In this document: positions 38,182 to 46,951 of the stretch, piece after piece
How the letters are laid out: the number at the start of each line of letters is the position of its first letter
How positions within the stretch are numbered: the stretch's first letter is position 1
Assembly (NCBI RefSeq): GCF_026344005.1
Contig: NZ_JAPKNH010000014.1
Coordinates: forward strand, 32,163 to 96,162
From: Kaistia terrae
GTDB taxonomy: Bacteria; Pseudomonadota; Alphaproteobacteria; Rhizobiales; Kaistiaceae
DNA: 64,000 nt
Direction: 5' to 3'
Program-made: the position numbers and the translations under genes
The notes under the pieces: model-generated
Database searches by the model: none
What the model saw: only the letters and a program-made list of their open reading frames with translations
What the model was told of the DNA's origin: nothing

Positions 38182-39270
38182 TCACTCGATCCGGTCGCCC
38201 GACTGCGGGTCGAACAGGCTGATTGAATCGGGCTGGATCGAAAGCCCCAGCGTTTCGCCGGTCGAAACCGTCAGCTTCGGGCCGAGGCGCGCCGTGATCG
38301 TCTGGCCGCCCAGCGCCAGCACCACCAGCGTGTCGGGACCGGTCGGCTCGACGACGTCGATCGTGCCCGTCAGGTCGGGCGTGGAAGCGTTGGCCTGGAA
38401 GGATTCCGGCCGGACGCCGAGCACGACGTTGCGACCGGCAAGCCCATCGAGGTTGGCGGCGACGCGGGGCAGGCGGATCGTCGTCGGGTCTTTGCCATCC
38501 GTCTTCAGCACGATCGCGCCGTTCTCCTGTGCCAGCGTGCCGGTGACAAAATTCATCGAGGGCGAGCCGATGAAGCCGGCAACGAACATGTTGGCGGGCT
38601 TTTCATAGGTCGTCATCGGGTCGGCAAGCTGCTGGATCACGCCGCCCTTCATCACCGCGATGCGCGTGCCGAGCGTCATCGCCTCGATCTGGTCGTGCGT
38701 CACATAGACGACCGTGGTGCCGAGGCGGTTGTGCAGGCGCTTGATCTCGGTGCGCATCTCAGCGCGCAGCTTCGCGTCGAGGTTGGAGAGCGGTTCGTCG
38801 AACAGGAACAGCTCCGGCTCGCGCACGATGGCGCGGCCCATGGCGACGCGCTGGCGCTGGCCGCCGGAAAGCTGGCCGGGCTTGCGATCGAGCAGGTGAT
38901 CGACCTGCAGCATGCGCGCCGCGCCATCCACCGCGCGCTTGCGCGTGTCCGTCTCGACGCCGCGCATTTCCAGTCCGAAGCCGATGTTCCGCTCGACCGG
39001 CATGGTCGGATAAAGCGCGTAGGACTGGAACACCATGGCGATGTTGCGGTTCTTCGGATGGACGTCGTTGACCTTCTTTTCGCCGATGAAGATCTCGCCT
39101 GCGGTCGGCGTCTCCAGCCCGGCGACGATGTTCAGCAGGGTGGACTTGCCGCAGCCGGAGGGGCCGAGCAGGACGAGAAATTCGCCATCCTCCAGCTGGA
39201 GGTCGATGCTTTGCAGCACATCGAGGGCGCCAAAGCTCTTGCGTACGCCGTTCAGCGTCAGTGTCGACAT
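38182..39270 (-). CDS. Sugar ABC transporter ATP-binding protein (MalK/UgpC type)
   Basis: This 362-residue ATPase of the carbohydrate CUT1 group has Walker A LLGPSGCGKSTLLN near residue 36, signature LSGGQRQRVAMGRAIVREP and Walker B LFLFDEPLSNLDAKLR. The C-terminal regulatory OB domains (about 240-362) are typical of UgpC/MalK. It is the last gene of the transport operon that begins with the binding protein at 43693. Permease spacing is short (10 bp). The sugar is unknown. Confidence 0.94.
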   Translation of the reverse strand: MSTLTLNGVRKSFGALDVLQSIDLQLEDGEFLVLLGPSGCGKSTLLNIVAGLETPTAGEIFIGEKKVNDVHPKNRNIAMVFQSYALYPTMPVERNIGFGLEMRGVETDTRKRAVDGAARMLQVDHLLDRKPGQLSGGQRQRVAMGRAIVREPELFLFDEPLSNLDAKLRAEMRTEIKRLHNRLGTTVVYVTHDQIEAMTLGTRIAVMKGGVIQQLADPMTTYEKPANMFVAGFIGSPSMNFVTGTLAQENGAIVLKTDGKDPTTIRLPRVAANLDGLAGRNVVLGVRPESFQANASTPDLTGTIDVVEPTGPDTLVVLALGGQTITARLGPKLTVSTGETLGLSIQPDSISLFDPQSGDRIE

Positions 39271-39280
39271 GGTGTTGTCC

Positions 39281-40126
39281 TCAACCCTTGACCGCGCCGG
39301 CGGTGATTCCGTGGACCATGGTCCGCTGCACGATGGCGAACAGGATCATGACGGGGATGATGCTGATGATGCCGCCGGCGGCGAGCACGCCCCAGGGCAG
39401 CTGGAATTCGCCGACCATCAGCTGCAGGCCGACCGGCCAGGTCCGCGAGCCCTGGCTGGTGGTGAGCATCAGGGCGAACAAAAACTCGTTCCACGCCGCG
39501 ATGGCGACGAAGACGGAGGTGGCGACGAGGCCGTTGCGGGCGAGCGGCAGCACGATGCGGATCATGGCGCCAAGTCGGGTGCAGCCGTCGATGCGGGCGG
39601 CGCTCTCCAGTTCCTTGGGCGCTGCGTCGAAGAAGCCCTTCAGCATCCAGACGAACAGCGGCAGCAGGAAGCTCGTATAGGCGAGCGCCAGGCCGAAGCG
39701 GCTGTCGAGCAGGCCGATGCCGCGCATCAGGATGAAGAGCGGGATGATCATCAGCACGGCCGGGAACATGCGGATGACCAGATAGCCGAGCATCAGCGCG
39801 CCGCGACCGGGATAATGGAAGCGCGAGAAGGAATAGGCCGCGAGCGTGCCGGTGATCAGGCAGAGCACGACCGTGGTCGCGGTGACGACGAAGGAGTTGA
39901 ACACCAGCGTCGGGAAGCCGGACTGGGTCCAGATCGCGACGTAATTGTCGAAGGTGATGCGCTTCGGGATGTACTGCATCGTCTGGGTGACGATGTCGGC
40001 CTCGTATTTGAGCGAGGTCAGCAGCGTCCAGACGAGCGGAAAGATGCAGAAGATCGTCAGGGTGATGAGCACCGCATAAGTGGCGATGTTCCAGCCAAGA
40101 CGGGCGCGACGGCTTGTCGTGATCAT
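39281..40126 (-). CDS. Sugar ABC transporter permease (MalG type)
   Basis: This 281-residue inner-membrane protein has six predicted helices, starting with a basic N-terminus then YAVLITLTIFCIFPLVWTLL. The EAA loop, which docks to the ATPase, is ELESAARIDGCTRLGAMIRIVLP. It starts 4 bp after the other permease gene ends, so it is probably co-translated. It belongs to the CUT1 family MalG-like half. Confidence 0.93.
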   Translation of the reverse strand: MITTSRRARLGWNIATYAVLITLTIFCIFPLVWTLLTSLKYEADIVTQTMQYIPKRITFDNYVAIWTQSGFPTLVFNSFVVTATTVVLCLITGTLAAYSFSRFHYPGRGALMLGYLVIRMFPAVLMIIPLFILMRGIGLLDSRFGLALAYTSFLLPLFVWMLKGFFDAAPKELESAARIDGCTRLGAMIRIVLPLARNGLVATSVFVAIAAWNEFLFALMLTTSQGSRTWPVGLQLMVGEFQLPWGVLAAGGIISIIPVMILFAIVQRTMVHGITAGAVKG

Positions 40127-40130
40127 GGGC

Positions 40131-41087
40131 TCAGTCCTGATTCACTTTGGAGACGCGCACATAGGCCCAGGCGAAAAGCATGAGCAGCACGAACATGACG
40201 ACGGAAAGCGCGCCGGCGTAGCCGAAGTTGAAGTCCTTGTAGGCCTTCTGGAACGCGTAGAGCGACAGCACCTGGGTCGACTGGCCGGGCCCGCCTCCGG
40301 TCAGGATCAAGAGCAGGTCTGGCGAATTGACCAGGCCGATGACGCGCAGGATGACGGCTGCGGCAATGACCGAGCGCAGCATCGGCAGCGTGATCAGGCG
40401 CAATTGCCGGATCGGCCCGGCGCCATCGACGGAGGCCGCCTTGTAGAGATCGTCCGGAACGCCCTTCAGGCCCGCGAGCAGCAGCAGCGCGAAGAACGGA
40501 AAACCGTGCCAGGCCTCGACGAGGATGGCGGCGCCGAGCGCGGTCGAGGGATCGGCGAACCAGGCCTTGTAGGTATCCAGGATGCCGACACGCACGAGGA
40601 TGTCATTGATGACGCCGAGGCGCGGGTCGAGCAGCAGCGCCCACATATGGCCGGCGACGACATTGGGCAGGAAGAAGGGCAGCAGGATCAGCACGCCCAT
40701 GATCTTGGTGCCGGGCAGATTGCGGTTCAGCGCCAGCGCCGCGACAAGGCCGAGCCCGAATTCGATGATGACGGCGAAGGTGACCCAGACGGCGGTGTTG
40801 CGCAGCGACAGCCAGAACACCTTGTCGTGCCACATGGCGATGTAGTGCTTGAAGCCGACAAAGCCGGTGCCGAGATCCGGCCGGTTCAGCCGCATCTGGC
40901 GGAAGCTCAGCTGGAAGCCGTAGACGGTCGGATAGAGCACGACGGCGAGGATCAGGATCGCGCTGGGGACCAGCAGCAGATACATCCAGTACCGCGTTTC
41001 GGAGAGACGGCCGAGCGCCGCCGCCGGATCGAGCCGCCTCCAGACGGAGGGTGGATTCTGCGCCAGGGCTGACATGCGTTCGGCCAT
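40131..41087 (-). CDS. Sugar ABC transporter permease (MalF type)
   Basis: This 318-residue membrane protein has a first helix YWMYLLLVPSAILILAVVLY and an EAA-like loop DLYKAASVDGAGPIRQLRLITLP. It pairs with the MalG-type permease to make the channel. It starts 9 bp after the enolase-superfamily gene stop, so enzyme and transporter are probably in one transcript. Confidence 0.93.
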   Translation of the reverse strand: MAERMSALAQNPPSVWRRLDPAAALGRLSETRYWMYLLLVPSAILILAVVLYPTVYGFQLSFRQMRLNRPDLGTGFVGFKHYIAMWHDKVFWLSLRNTAVWVTFAVIIEFGLGLVAALALNRNLPGTKIMGVLILLPFFLPNVVAGHMWALLLDPRLGVINDILVRVGILDTYKAWFADPSTALGAAILVEAWHGFPFFALLLLAGLKGVPDDLYKAASVDGAGPIRQLRLITLPMLRSVIAAAVILRVIGLVNSPDLLLILTGGGPGQSTQVLSLYAFQKAYKDFNFGYAGALSVVMFVLLMLFAWAYVRVSKVNQD

Positions 41088-41096
41088 CTTGTTTCC

Positions 41097-42203
41097 TCAG
41101 ACGATCAGGAGCGCGGTGCGCTCGAGATGAGCCCAGTCCGGCTCGAAGCCGAGGCCCGGCGTCGATGGCACGGTGATGTGGCCGTCGATAACCGGCAGCT
41201 CGGCCATGGTGGCGAGGCCGCGGATCTGCTCGCTCGACATCACGAGCTGCTCGTAGAAATCATTGTTCGGGATGGCGCCGCAGATATGCGCGTTGGCGAC
41301 GCCCATGCCGTGCACCTGCGCCCGCATGCCATGCGATTCCGCCAGATGCGCCACCTTCATCGCGCCGGTGATCCCGCCCTTGTAGAAGGAGGAGGTGCGC
41401 ATCATGTCGAGCGCGCCCATGTCTATCCAGGTGGCGGCGTTCCAGTGGCAGCCATCCGAAGTCTCGGCGGCGAGCACCGGGATTTCGAGCTGCTCGGTCA
41501 GCTTCACATAGCTCTTGAGGTCGAATTCGCGCATCGGCTCCTCGTACCAGAGGAAGCCGGCATCCTCGAGCTGGCGACCGAACCAGAGCGAGGTGACAAA
41601 GTCCCAGCCGGCCGAGCCGTCGAACATCAGGGGCGCGTCATCGCCGGTCCACTTGCGCAGATTGTGGCAGAGCTTGGCGTCCTGCTTGGCGTCGCCCCAG
41701 GCATGCAGCTTGAAGGCGGTGAAGCCGACATCCATGCACTCTTTAATATAGCGCTCGTACTCGTCCATCGTGTCCCAGGTGACGGTGGACGCATAGGCCT
41801 GCACGCGGTCGGAATTGCCGCCGAGCAGCTGATAGAGCGGCAGGCCGGCCTTCTTGGCCTTGATGTCCCAGGCAAGCTGGTCGATCAGGCCGAGATTGCG
41901 CATGTGCAATTCCTCGATCCGGTCGATTTCCCAGATCTTGGTCCACAGCCGCTCGGTCATCAGCGGGTTCTCGCCGATCAGTGACTTGAAGCGGCGGCGC
42001 GTCAGGCTGGCGATCGCCTCGCCGTCGCCGATCTTGATCGCGCCGGTGATGCCCTCGTCGGTATCCATGCGCAGGATTGCCGATTTCGGGCGCTGGTCGA
42101 GCGGCGTGCCGTCGCCGGAGCCGGCAAGGCCCTCGCGCCAGCGGAACGGATATTGCGGGTGATCGTCCTCGACGATGTAGGCGCGGATATCGGTGATTTT
42201 CAC
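41097..42203 (-). CDS. Mandelate racemase/muconate lactonising enzyme family protein (sugar-acid dehydratase-like)
   Basis: This 368-residue enolase-superfamily enzyme starts at GTG 42203 behind GGGAG. Metal ligands appear as Asp195 (LMFDGS), Glu221 (WYEEP) and Glu247 (AAETSD), and the general base is His298 (AQVHGMG) with Glu318. At the end of the second strand, where KxK is usual, it has Lys165-x-His167 (FKLHAW). Mandelate-racemase-type members dehydrate or epimerise sugar acids. Position among transporter genes suggests it acts on the imported sugar acid. The substrate is not identifiable from sequence. Confidence 0.88.
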   Translation of the reverse strand: MKITDIRAYIVEDDHPQYPFRWREGLAGSGDGTPLDQRPKSAILRMDTDEGITGAIKIGDGEAIASLTRRRFKSLIGENPLMTERLWTKIWEIDRIEELHMRNLGLIDQLAWDIKAKKAGLPLYQLLGGNSDRVQAYASTVTWDTMDEYERYIKECMDVGFTAFKLHAWGDAKQDAKLCHNLRKWTGDDAPLMFDGSAGWDFVTSLWFGRQLEDAGFLWYEEPMREFDLKSYVKLTEQLEIPVLAAETSDGCHWNAATWIDMGALDMMRTSSFYKGGITGAMKVAHLAESHGMRAQVHGMGVANAHICGAIPNNDFYEQLVMSSEQIRGLATMAELPVIDGHITVPSTPGLGFEPDWAHLERTALLIV

Positions 42204-42296
42204 GGGTGGCTCCCGGCGTGATCGGCACGCCATGACGGATTGCGATGAGCGGTAGGGGTGGAGTTTCAGGAACGGTCCAGATGGTGCGTTGCCCTT

Positions 42297-42420
42297 ACCT
42301 CTCGCCTCTAGGGAGAGGTCGGCTCGCAGAGCCGGGTGAGGGTTTAGGGAACCATCCGGAGAGGCCGTAAACCCTCACCCGCCGGCTATGCCGTCGACCT
42401 CTCCCGTGAGGCGAGAGGTG
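42297..42420. repeat. Palindromic intergenic repeat, family A, copy 2
   Basis: ACCTCTCGCCTCTAGGGAGAGGT at the left, GGCCGTAAACCCTCACCCGCCGGC in the middle and a CTCTCCCGTGAGGCGAGAG hairpin at the right make it the counterpart of 13161-13281. It lies inside the transport operon, between the binding-protein gene and the enolase-superfamily gene, and might lower downstream expression. Confidence 0.8.
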
Positions 42421-42442
42421 AAGGCTTTGCCGTGCAGGGGGA

Positions 42443-43693
42443 CTACTTGGTCTCTTCGAGGCCGGCGATCATCTCGTCGACAGCGTCTTCCGCCGTCATC
42501 TGGCCGATCAGCACCTTCTGGAAGGCGGCAAGCACCGTATGTTCCGACCAGCCGGCGACGCCGACGAAATTAGCCGGCAGTCGACCGAAGGAGAGTGTCT
42601 CGACAGCCGGCGCATAGAGCGGATTCGACGCGATGCGCTCGTCCTTGACCACGGCGGCGTTGGCCGGGAAGTAGCCCGTCTTTTCGAGCAGCGCGAGGGC
42701 AGGCTCGGCCTGGCCCCAATAGCTGATCCAGTCCCAGGACGCGTCGGCGTTCTCTTCCTTCATCAGCGCATTGTAGAGATAGGCAAGGCGGGCGACGCGG
42801 GCGACAGGGCCGGCGGGAATCGCGAAGGTCTTGAACTCGACGCCCGGCTTGAGGGCAGCCGAGATTTCCTGGAACGAGCCGGTATGATGCCAGATCATCC
42901 CGGTCTGGCCGGTACGGAAGGCTTCCATGATCTGGCGATAGCCGTCGCCGGGCGCGCTTGGCGGCACGACCTTCTCGGTGGTGAACAGGCCGGCATAGAA
43001 CTTGACCGCTTCGATCGCCTTGTCGCGGTCGAGGCCGATATTGCCCTCCGCGTCGACGACCGGCGCACCGAAGGACTCCATCATGTCGAGCACGTATTTC
43101 TGGCCGCCGGCGCCGCCGCGCATGCCAAAGCCGAAGCGGCCCTTGGCCGGGTCGGTCAGCTTCTTGGCGATGTCGACGAATTCGGCATAGGTGGTCGGCG
43201 GTCCGGCAATGCCGGCTTCCTCGAACCAGTCGGAGCGGTAGTAGCCCCAGTCGACGAAGGCAAAGGCCGGTACGCCATAAATCTTGCCTTCACGCGAGAT
43301 ACCGGCCCAGCGGTCGGCCGGGAAGTTCGCCTTTTCCGACCAGCCATCGACCCGCGCGGTAATGTCGATCAGGCCTTCCATCGCCAGCATGTCGGCCAGG
43401 CGCTCGGCCGTCACCATGGTGGTGTTCGGCCGGCTGCCGGAAACCACGGCGGCGGTGAACTTCGCCATGAATTCCGGATTCGGGATGTTTTCCTGTGTCA
43501 CCACGATGTCGGGATTGGCCTTGGCGAAGGTTTCCATCACCGCCTTGAGCCCGGCGAATTCGGCCTGGCTGGTGAAGTGGTGCCAGTAGTTGATGTTGGT
43601 GGCGGCGAAGGCGCGCATCGGCGCAAGGGTGGCGGCGGCTGCCAGCGCGGCGGTGCCGGCCATCAGGCTGCGGCGGGTGATCTTGGCGACCAT
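42443..43693 (-). CDS. Sugar ABC transporter substrate-binding protein
   Basis: This 416-residue periplasmic solute-binding protein of family 1 has a Tat-like signal MVAKITRRSLMAGTAALAAA ending near AFAA. The mature domain begins TNINYWHHFTSQAEFAGLKA. GGAGG stands upstream of 43693. It binds the imported solute, probably a sugar or sugar derivative given its CUT1 partners. It is the first gene of the operon, divergent from the GntR regulator. Confidence 0.93.
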   Translation of the reverse strand: MVAKITRRSLMAGTAALAAAATLAPMRAFAATNINYWHHFTSQAEFAGLKAVMETFAKANPDIVVTQENIPNPEFMAKFTAAVVSGSRPNTTMVTAERLADMLAMEGLIDITARVDGWSEKANFPADRWAGISREGKIYGVPAFAFVDWGYYRSDWFEEAGIAGPPTTYAEFVDIAKKLTDPAKGRFGFGMRGGAGGQKYVLDMMESFGAPVVDAEGNIGLDRDKAIEAVKFYAGLFTTEKVVPPSAPGDGYRQIMEAFRTGQTGMIWHHTGSFQEISAALKPGVEFKTFAIPAGPVARVARLAYLYNALMKEENADASWDWISYWGQAEPALALLEKTGYFPANAAVVKDERIASNPLYAPAVETLSFGRLPANFVGVAGWSEHTVLAAFQKVLIGQMTAEDAVDEMIAGLEETK

Positions 43694-43778
43694 TGGTTTC
43701 CTCCCAGAGTGGTTCTGTGAATTTGGCCGCCTCTCCCGCAACCAAAATCTCGATCTGATTATTCACATTGCCAATCTG

Positions 43779-43809
43779 ATAGCAACAGACTTGCTATTTC
43801 ATATATGAA
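43779..43809. promoter_or_regulatory. Adjacent palindromes in the transporter/GntR divergent promoter
   Basis: ATAGCAA-N5-TTGCTAT (43779-43797) is a perfect 7-bp inverted repeat. It is directly followed by the 12-bp palindrome TTCATATATGAA (43798-43809), 38 bp before the regulator start. Either could be the GntR-family operator controlling both divergent units. Confidence 0.55.
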
Positions 43810-43847
43810 GAACGTGCTATAGATTTCGCCATCGAGGAGAACCAGAC

Positions 43848-44516
43848 ATGGCGCAGGCGGCAGAGGCCCCCACCAAGCTCAGTCAGATCGCGTATCAGCG
43901 CTTCAAGGAAGCGCTGTTTTCACGCCAGATTCCGATTGGCGCGACGGTTTCCCAGGGCGAGCTGGCGGAGCTGCTGCAGGTGCAGACCGGGGCGCTGCGC
44001 GAAGCCATGCAGCTGCTGGAGAAGGAGGGCTTCCTCACCGTCCTGCCGCGCTCCGGTATTCGCATCGTCAAGCCCGACATGAGCCATCTGAAGGACTGCT
44101 TCCAGATGCGGCGGGTGATCGAGGCCGAGGCGGTGCGCCGCTTCGCCGAGCGGGCGACGATGGTCGAGCTTGCCGACTGGAGGGTGCGGCACGAGGGGAT
44201 CATCGAACTGGCGCGCGGTGGCACGGTCGAGTCGGCGCTGATCAAGCGCTCGGCCGAAGTCGACCAGGCGTTCCACGTGGCGCTGGTGGAAGGCACGCGC
44301 AACCCGCTGATGATTTCCGCCCATGCGCACATGATGGAGCAGATCGGCGTTATCCGGCTCGACAACATGTACATGCTGTCAGCGTTGGCGATCATCCAGA
44401 CGATGCAGGAGCATCTAGGTGTCATCGCCGCTCTGGAAGCGCAGGATCCGGAAGCCGCCGTCACGGCGATGGACGCCCATCTTGCCCGCGCCATGCACCG
44501 CGCCATGGGCCTCTGA
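43848..44516 (+). CDS. GntR-family regulator (FCD domain)
   Basis: This 222-residue regulator has an N-terminal winged helix-turn-helix, with SQIAYQRFKEALFSRQIPIG and ELAELLQVQTGALREAMQLL. The C-terminal FCD domain (about 85-215) has the RRVIEAEAVRRFAE start, Asp and His residues of the usual metal/ligand pocket (VDQAFHVALVEGTRNP, AHAHMMEQ). It begins behind GAGGAGA. It is divergent from the sugar ABC operon and probably regulates it in response to a sugar acid. Confidence 0.9.
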   Translation: MAQAAEAPTKLSQIAYQRFKEALFSRQIPIGATVSQGELAELLQVQTGALREAMQLLEKEGFLTVLPRSGIRIVKPDMSHLKDCFQMRRVIEAEAVRRFAERATMVELADWRVRHEGIIELARGGTVESALIKRSAEVDQAFHVALVEGTRNPLMISAHAHMMEQIGVIRLDNMYMLSALAIIQTMQEHLGVIAALEAQDPEAAVTAMDAHLARAMHRAMGL

Positions 44517-44821
44517 AGGCCGGCACTCCGGCGCCTGAGACTGGCAATCTAGCGTCGTCGTTCGGGGTTTTCCGGATCGGGGAATGAAAGCGGTCGCGGC
44601 GATGCTTTGGCGACGGCGCCATTTTCATCGCCGGCATTCCGTTTGTCTTCGCGCCGTATGTTCTGACCGAATTCGCAAGAGAGAAGAAAGGATTATGAGC
44701 TAGCGTCCGTCCTGGCCGATGGGGTTGACGCGGTTTGGCATGGGCGCTTCCGAATTGTGGACGGCAGCCCGGTGGAGCCGTGACGCCCTTTGATCTGTGC
44801 TTCCATGACGGAACAAGCTCG
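44517..44821. other. 305-bp region upstream of the Wsp operon
   Basis: No protein-like frame is seen. It should hold the Wsp operon promoter. I see no convincing sigma-54 or sigma-28 site, and the AAGAGAGAAGAAAGGATTATGAGCTAG stretch near 44681-44704 is only a three-codon frame. Confidence 0.5.
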
Positions 44822-46459
44822 ATGAAAAACCTGACCATACGTCAACGCATCCTCGGCAGTTTTGCAGCCGTCCTGGCGGTGATGTCGATCATGGCGGGAC
44901 TCTCCTTCGCCTCGCTGGTCCGCACCGAGAACGAGGCGACGGCCATCGAGCGCAACACCATGCCGGGCCTGTTCTACAGCCTGAGGATGCGGGCCGGCTG
45001 GTTCGAGGCGCAGGCGCTGGTGCAGGATCTGGCGCTTTCCGACAATGATGCCGGTCGCGACGGGGCCGTCGCGGCGGTCTCGGCCAATGAGGACAAGCTG
45101 CGCGGCTTCCTGACCGCCTATGAAGGCTCGATCGATTCCAGCCAGGACCGCGCCAATCTCGACGACGTGAAGCGCTTGGCCGAAATCGTCTTCGCCAAGA
45201 AGTCCGATCTCGTCGCGATGACCCGCGACGGCCTTTCGGACGAGGCGCTGATCCGGCAGCGCGCGCTGATCAAGACCGATATCGAGCCGGCGATCGTCGC
45301 GGTGCAGGGCGCGCTGGCCAAGATGGTCGATTACAACAAGGACGAAAGCGACCGCGCCACGCGGACGATCCTGGCCAGCGCGCATGCGGGCAAGCTGATC
45401 CTGATCATCAGCTTCGCTTTCGCGATCGCGCTCTCGATCCTGCTGGCCTATCTGCTGTACCGCGCCGTCATGGGGCCGCTCGGCAAGCTCGTCGGCGCCG
45501 TCGAGGTCATGCGCCGGGGCGATTTCAGCCAGCGGCTGCAACTGGCGCAACGCGACGAATTCTCGACGCTCGCCGATGGCTTCAACGGCATGGCTGACGA
45601 CCTCACGGGGCTGATCGGCCAGGTCCAGAAATCCGGCATCCAGGTCAACACGTCGATCACGGAAGTCGCTGCCACCTCGAAGCAGCAGCAGGCGACCGCC
45701 AACGAGATCGCCACCACGACGACGGAAATCGGTGCGACCGCCAAGGAGATCTCGGCGACCTCGAACGAACTCGTCCGCACGATGAACGAGGTGTCGACCG
45801 TGGCCGAGCAGACCGCCGGTTTGGCCGGCGGAGGTCAGGCCGGACTGCTCCGCATGGAGGCGACGATGCGCCATGTCATGGAGGCGGCCAGTGTCATCAA
45901 CGCCAAGCTGGCGATCCTCAGCGAGAAGGCCGGCAACATCAACCAGGTCGTGACCACCATCACCAAGGTCGCCGACCAGACCAACCTCCTGTCGCTCAAC
46001 GCCGCCATCGAGGCGGAAAAGGCCGGCCAGTATGGCCGCGGCTTCGCGGTCGTGGCGACCGAGATCCGTCGCCTTGCCGACCAGACCGCGGTCTCGACCT
46101 ATGACATCGAGCAGATGGTCAAGGACATCCAGTCCGCCGTCGCCGCCGGCGTCATGGGCATGGACAAGTTTTCCGAAGAGGTTCGCCGCGGCATGACCGA
46201 GGTGCAGCAGGTTGGCGGCCAGCTGTCCGAGATCATCGAGCAGGTGCAGGGACTGGTGCCGCGCTTCGAGATTGCCAATGACGGCATGCAGGCGCAGGCG
46301 ACCGGCGCCGGCCAGATCAGCGACGCGCTGTCGCAATTGAGCGAGGCGGCGCAGCAGACGGTTGAATCGCTGCAGCAATCGTCGATCGCCATCGACGAGC
46401 TGAACCAGGTCTCGAGCGGGCTTCGCAACAGCATCACCCGGTTCAAGTTGCGCGCCTGA
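44822..46459 (+). CDS. wspA: Methyl-accepting sensor protein WspA-like
   Basis: This 545-residue membrane chemoreceptor has a first membrane segment at about 10-32, a periplasmic helical domain to about 185 and a second segment near 186-210. A HAMP domain (PLGKLVGAVEVMRRGDFS) follows, then a cytoplasmic coiled coil with the conserved hairpin VADQTNLLSLNAAIEAEKAG. YGRGFAVVATEIRRLADQTA and YDIEQMV match the WspA type. Pseudomonas WspA senses surface contact. The ATG at 44822 excludes 29 unconserved codons. It heads seven genes in exact wspA-to-R order. Confidence 0.92.
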   Translation: MKNLTIRQRILGSFAAVLAVMSIMAGLSFASLVRTENEATAIERNTMPGLFYSLRMRAGWFEAQALVQDLALSDNDAGRDGAVAAVSANEDKLRGFLTAYEGSIDSSQDRANLDDVKRLAEIVFAKKSDLVAMTRDGLSDEALIRQRALIKTDIEPAIVAVQGALAKMVDYNKDESDRATRTILASAHAGKLILIISFAFAIALSILLAYLLYRAVMGPLGKLVGAVEVMRRGDFSQRLQLAQRDEFSTLADGFNGMADDLTGLIGQVQKSGIQVNTSITEVAATSKQQQATANEIATTTTEIGATAKEISATSNELVRTMNEVSTVAEQTAGLAGGGQAGLLRMEATMRHVMEAASVINAKLAILSEKAGNINQVVTTITKVADQTNLLSLNAAIEAEKAGQYGRGFAVVATEIRRLADQTAVSTYDIEQMVKDIQSAVAAGVMGMDKFSEEVRRGMTEVQQVGGQLSEIIEQVQGLVPRFEIANDGMQAQATGAGQISDALSQLSEAAQQTVESLQQSSIAIDELNQVSSGLRNSITRFKLRA

Positions 46460-46486
46460 CGGCAGAAACGGGGCGGGGGCTGACCG

Positions 46487-46951
46487 ATGCTGTTTCTGAT
46501 GTTCCGCCTCGGCCAGGATCGTTACGTCCTGGATGTCGAGCAGGTCGAGGAAGTGCTGCCCTTCCTGGAGCCGACGATCCTGCCGGGGGCGCCGCATGGC
46601 GTCGTCGGCGCGATCAATTACCGTGGCACGCCCGTGCCGCTTCTCGATCTGAGCCTGCTGGCGCTCGGCCGCCCTTCGGCGGCGGTGATCAGCACGCGCG
46701 TCATCCTGGTCCGCTATCCGATCGAGGGTGGCGAGACGCGCCGGCTCGGGCTGGTCGCGGAACGGGTGATCCAGACGCTCTCGCGCGATGCCGCCGATTT
46801 CGTGCCGTCCGGCGTGGATGCCGGCATGCCGGCCTATCTCGGCCCCGTCGCCTCGGATGCCGAGGGACTGATCCAGCTCGTGCGGGCCGAGGCGCTGCTG
46901 CCACCGGAACTGCGTGAAATCCTGTTTCGCCAGCTTGCGGTAGCGTCCTGA
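46487..46951 (+). CDS. wspB: CheW-like adaptor WspB
   Basis: This 154-residue CheW-domain protein begins MLFLMFRLGQDRYVLDVEQVEEVLPFLEP, with GVVGAINYRGTPVPLLDLSLL following. It should couple WspA to the WspE kinase. It lies 27 bp after wspA and its stop overlaps the wspC start by one base. In the Wsp system two CheW proteins, B and D, exist, and both are here. Confidence 0.88.
   Translation: MLFLMFRLGQDRYVLDVEQVEEVLPFLEPTILPGAPHGVVGAINYRGTPVPLLDLSLLALGRPSAAVISTRVILVRYPIEGGETRRLGLVAERVIQTLSRDAADFVPSGVDAGMPAYLGPVASDAEGLIQLVRAEALLPPELREILFRQLAVAS

Noticed and set aside
44693..46597. A long open frame opposite wspA (634 codons)
   Set aside because: Antisense to the chemoreceptor hairpin, with no domain match that I recognise.
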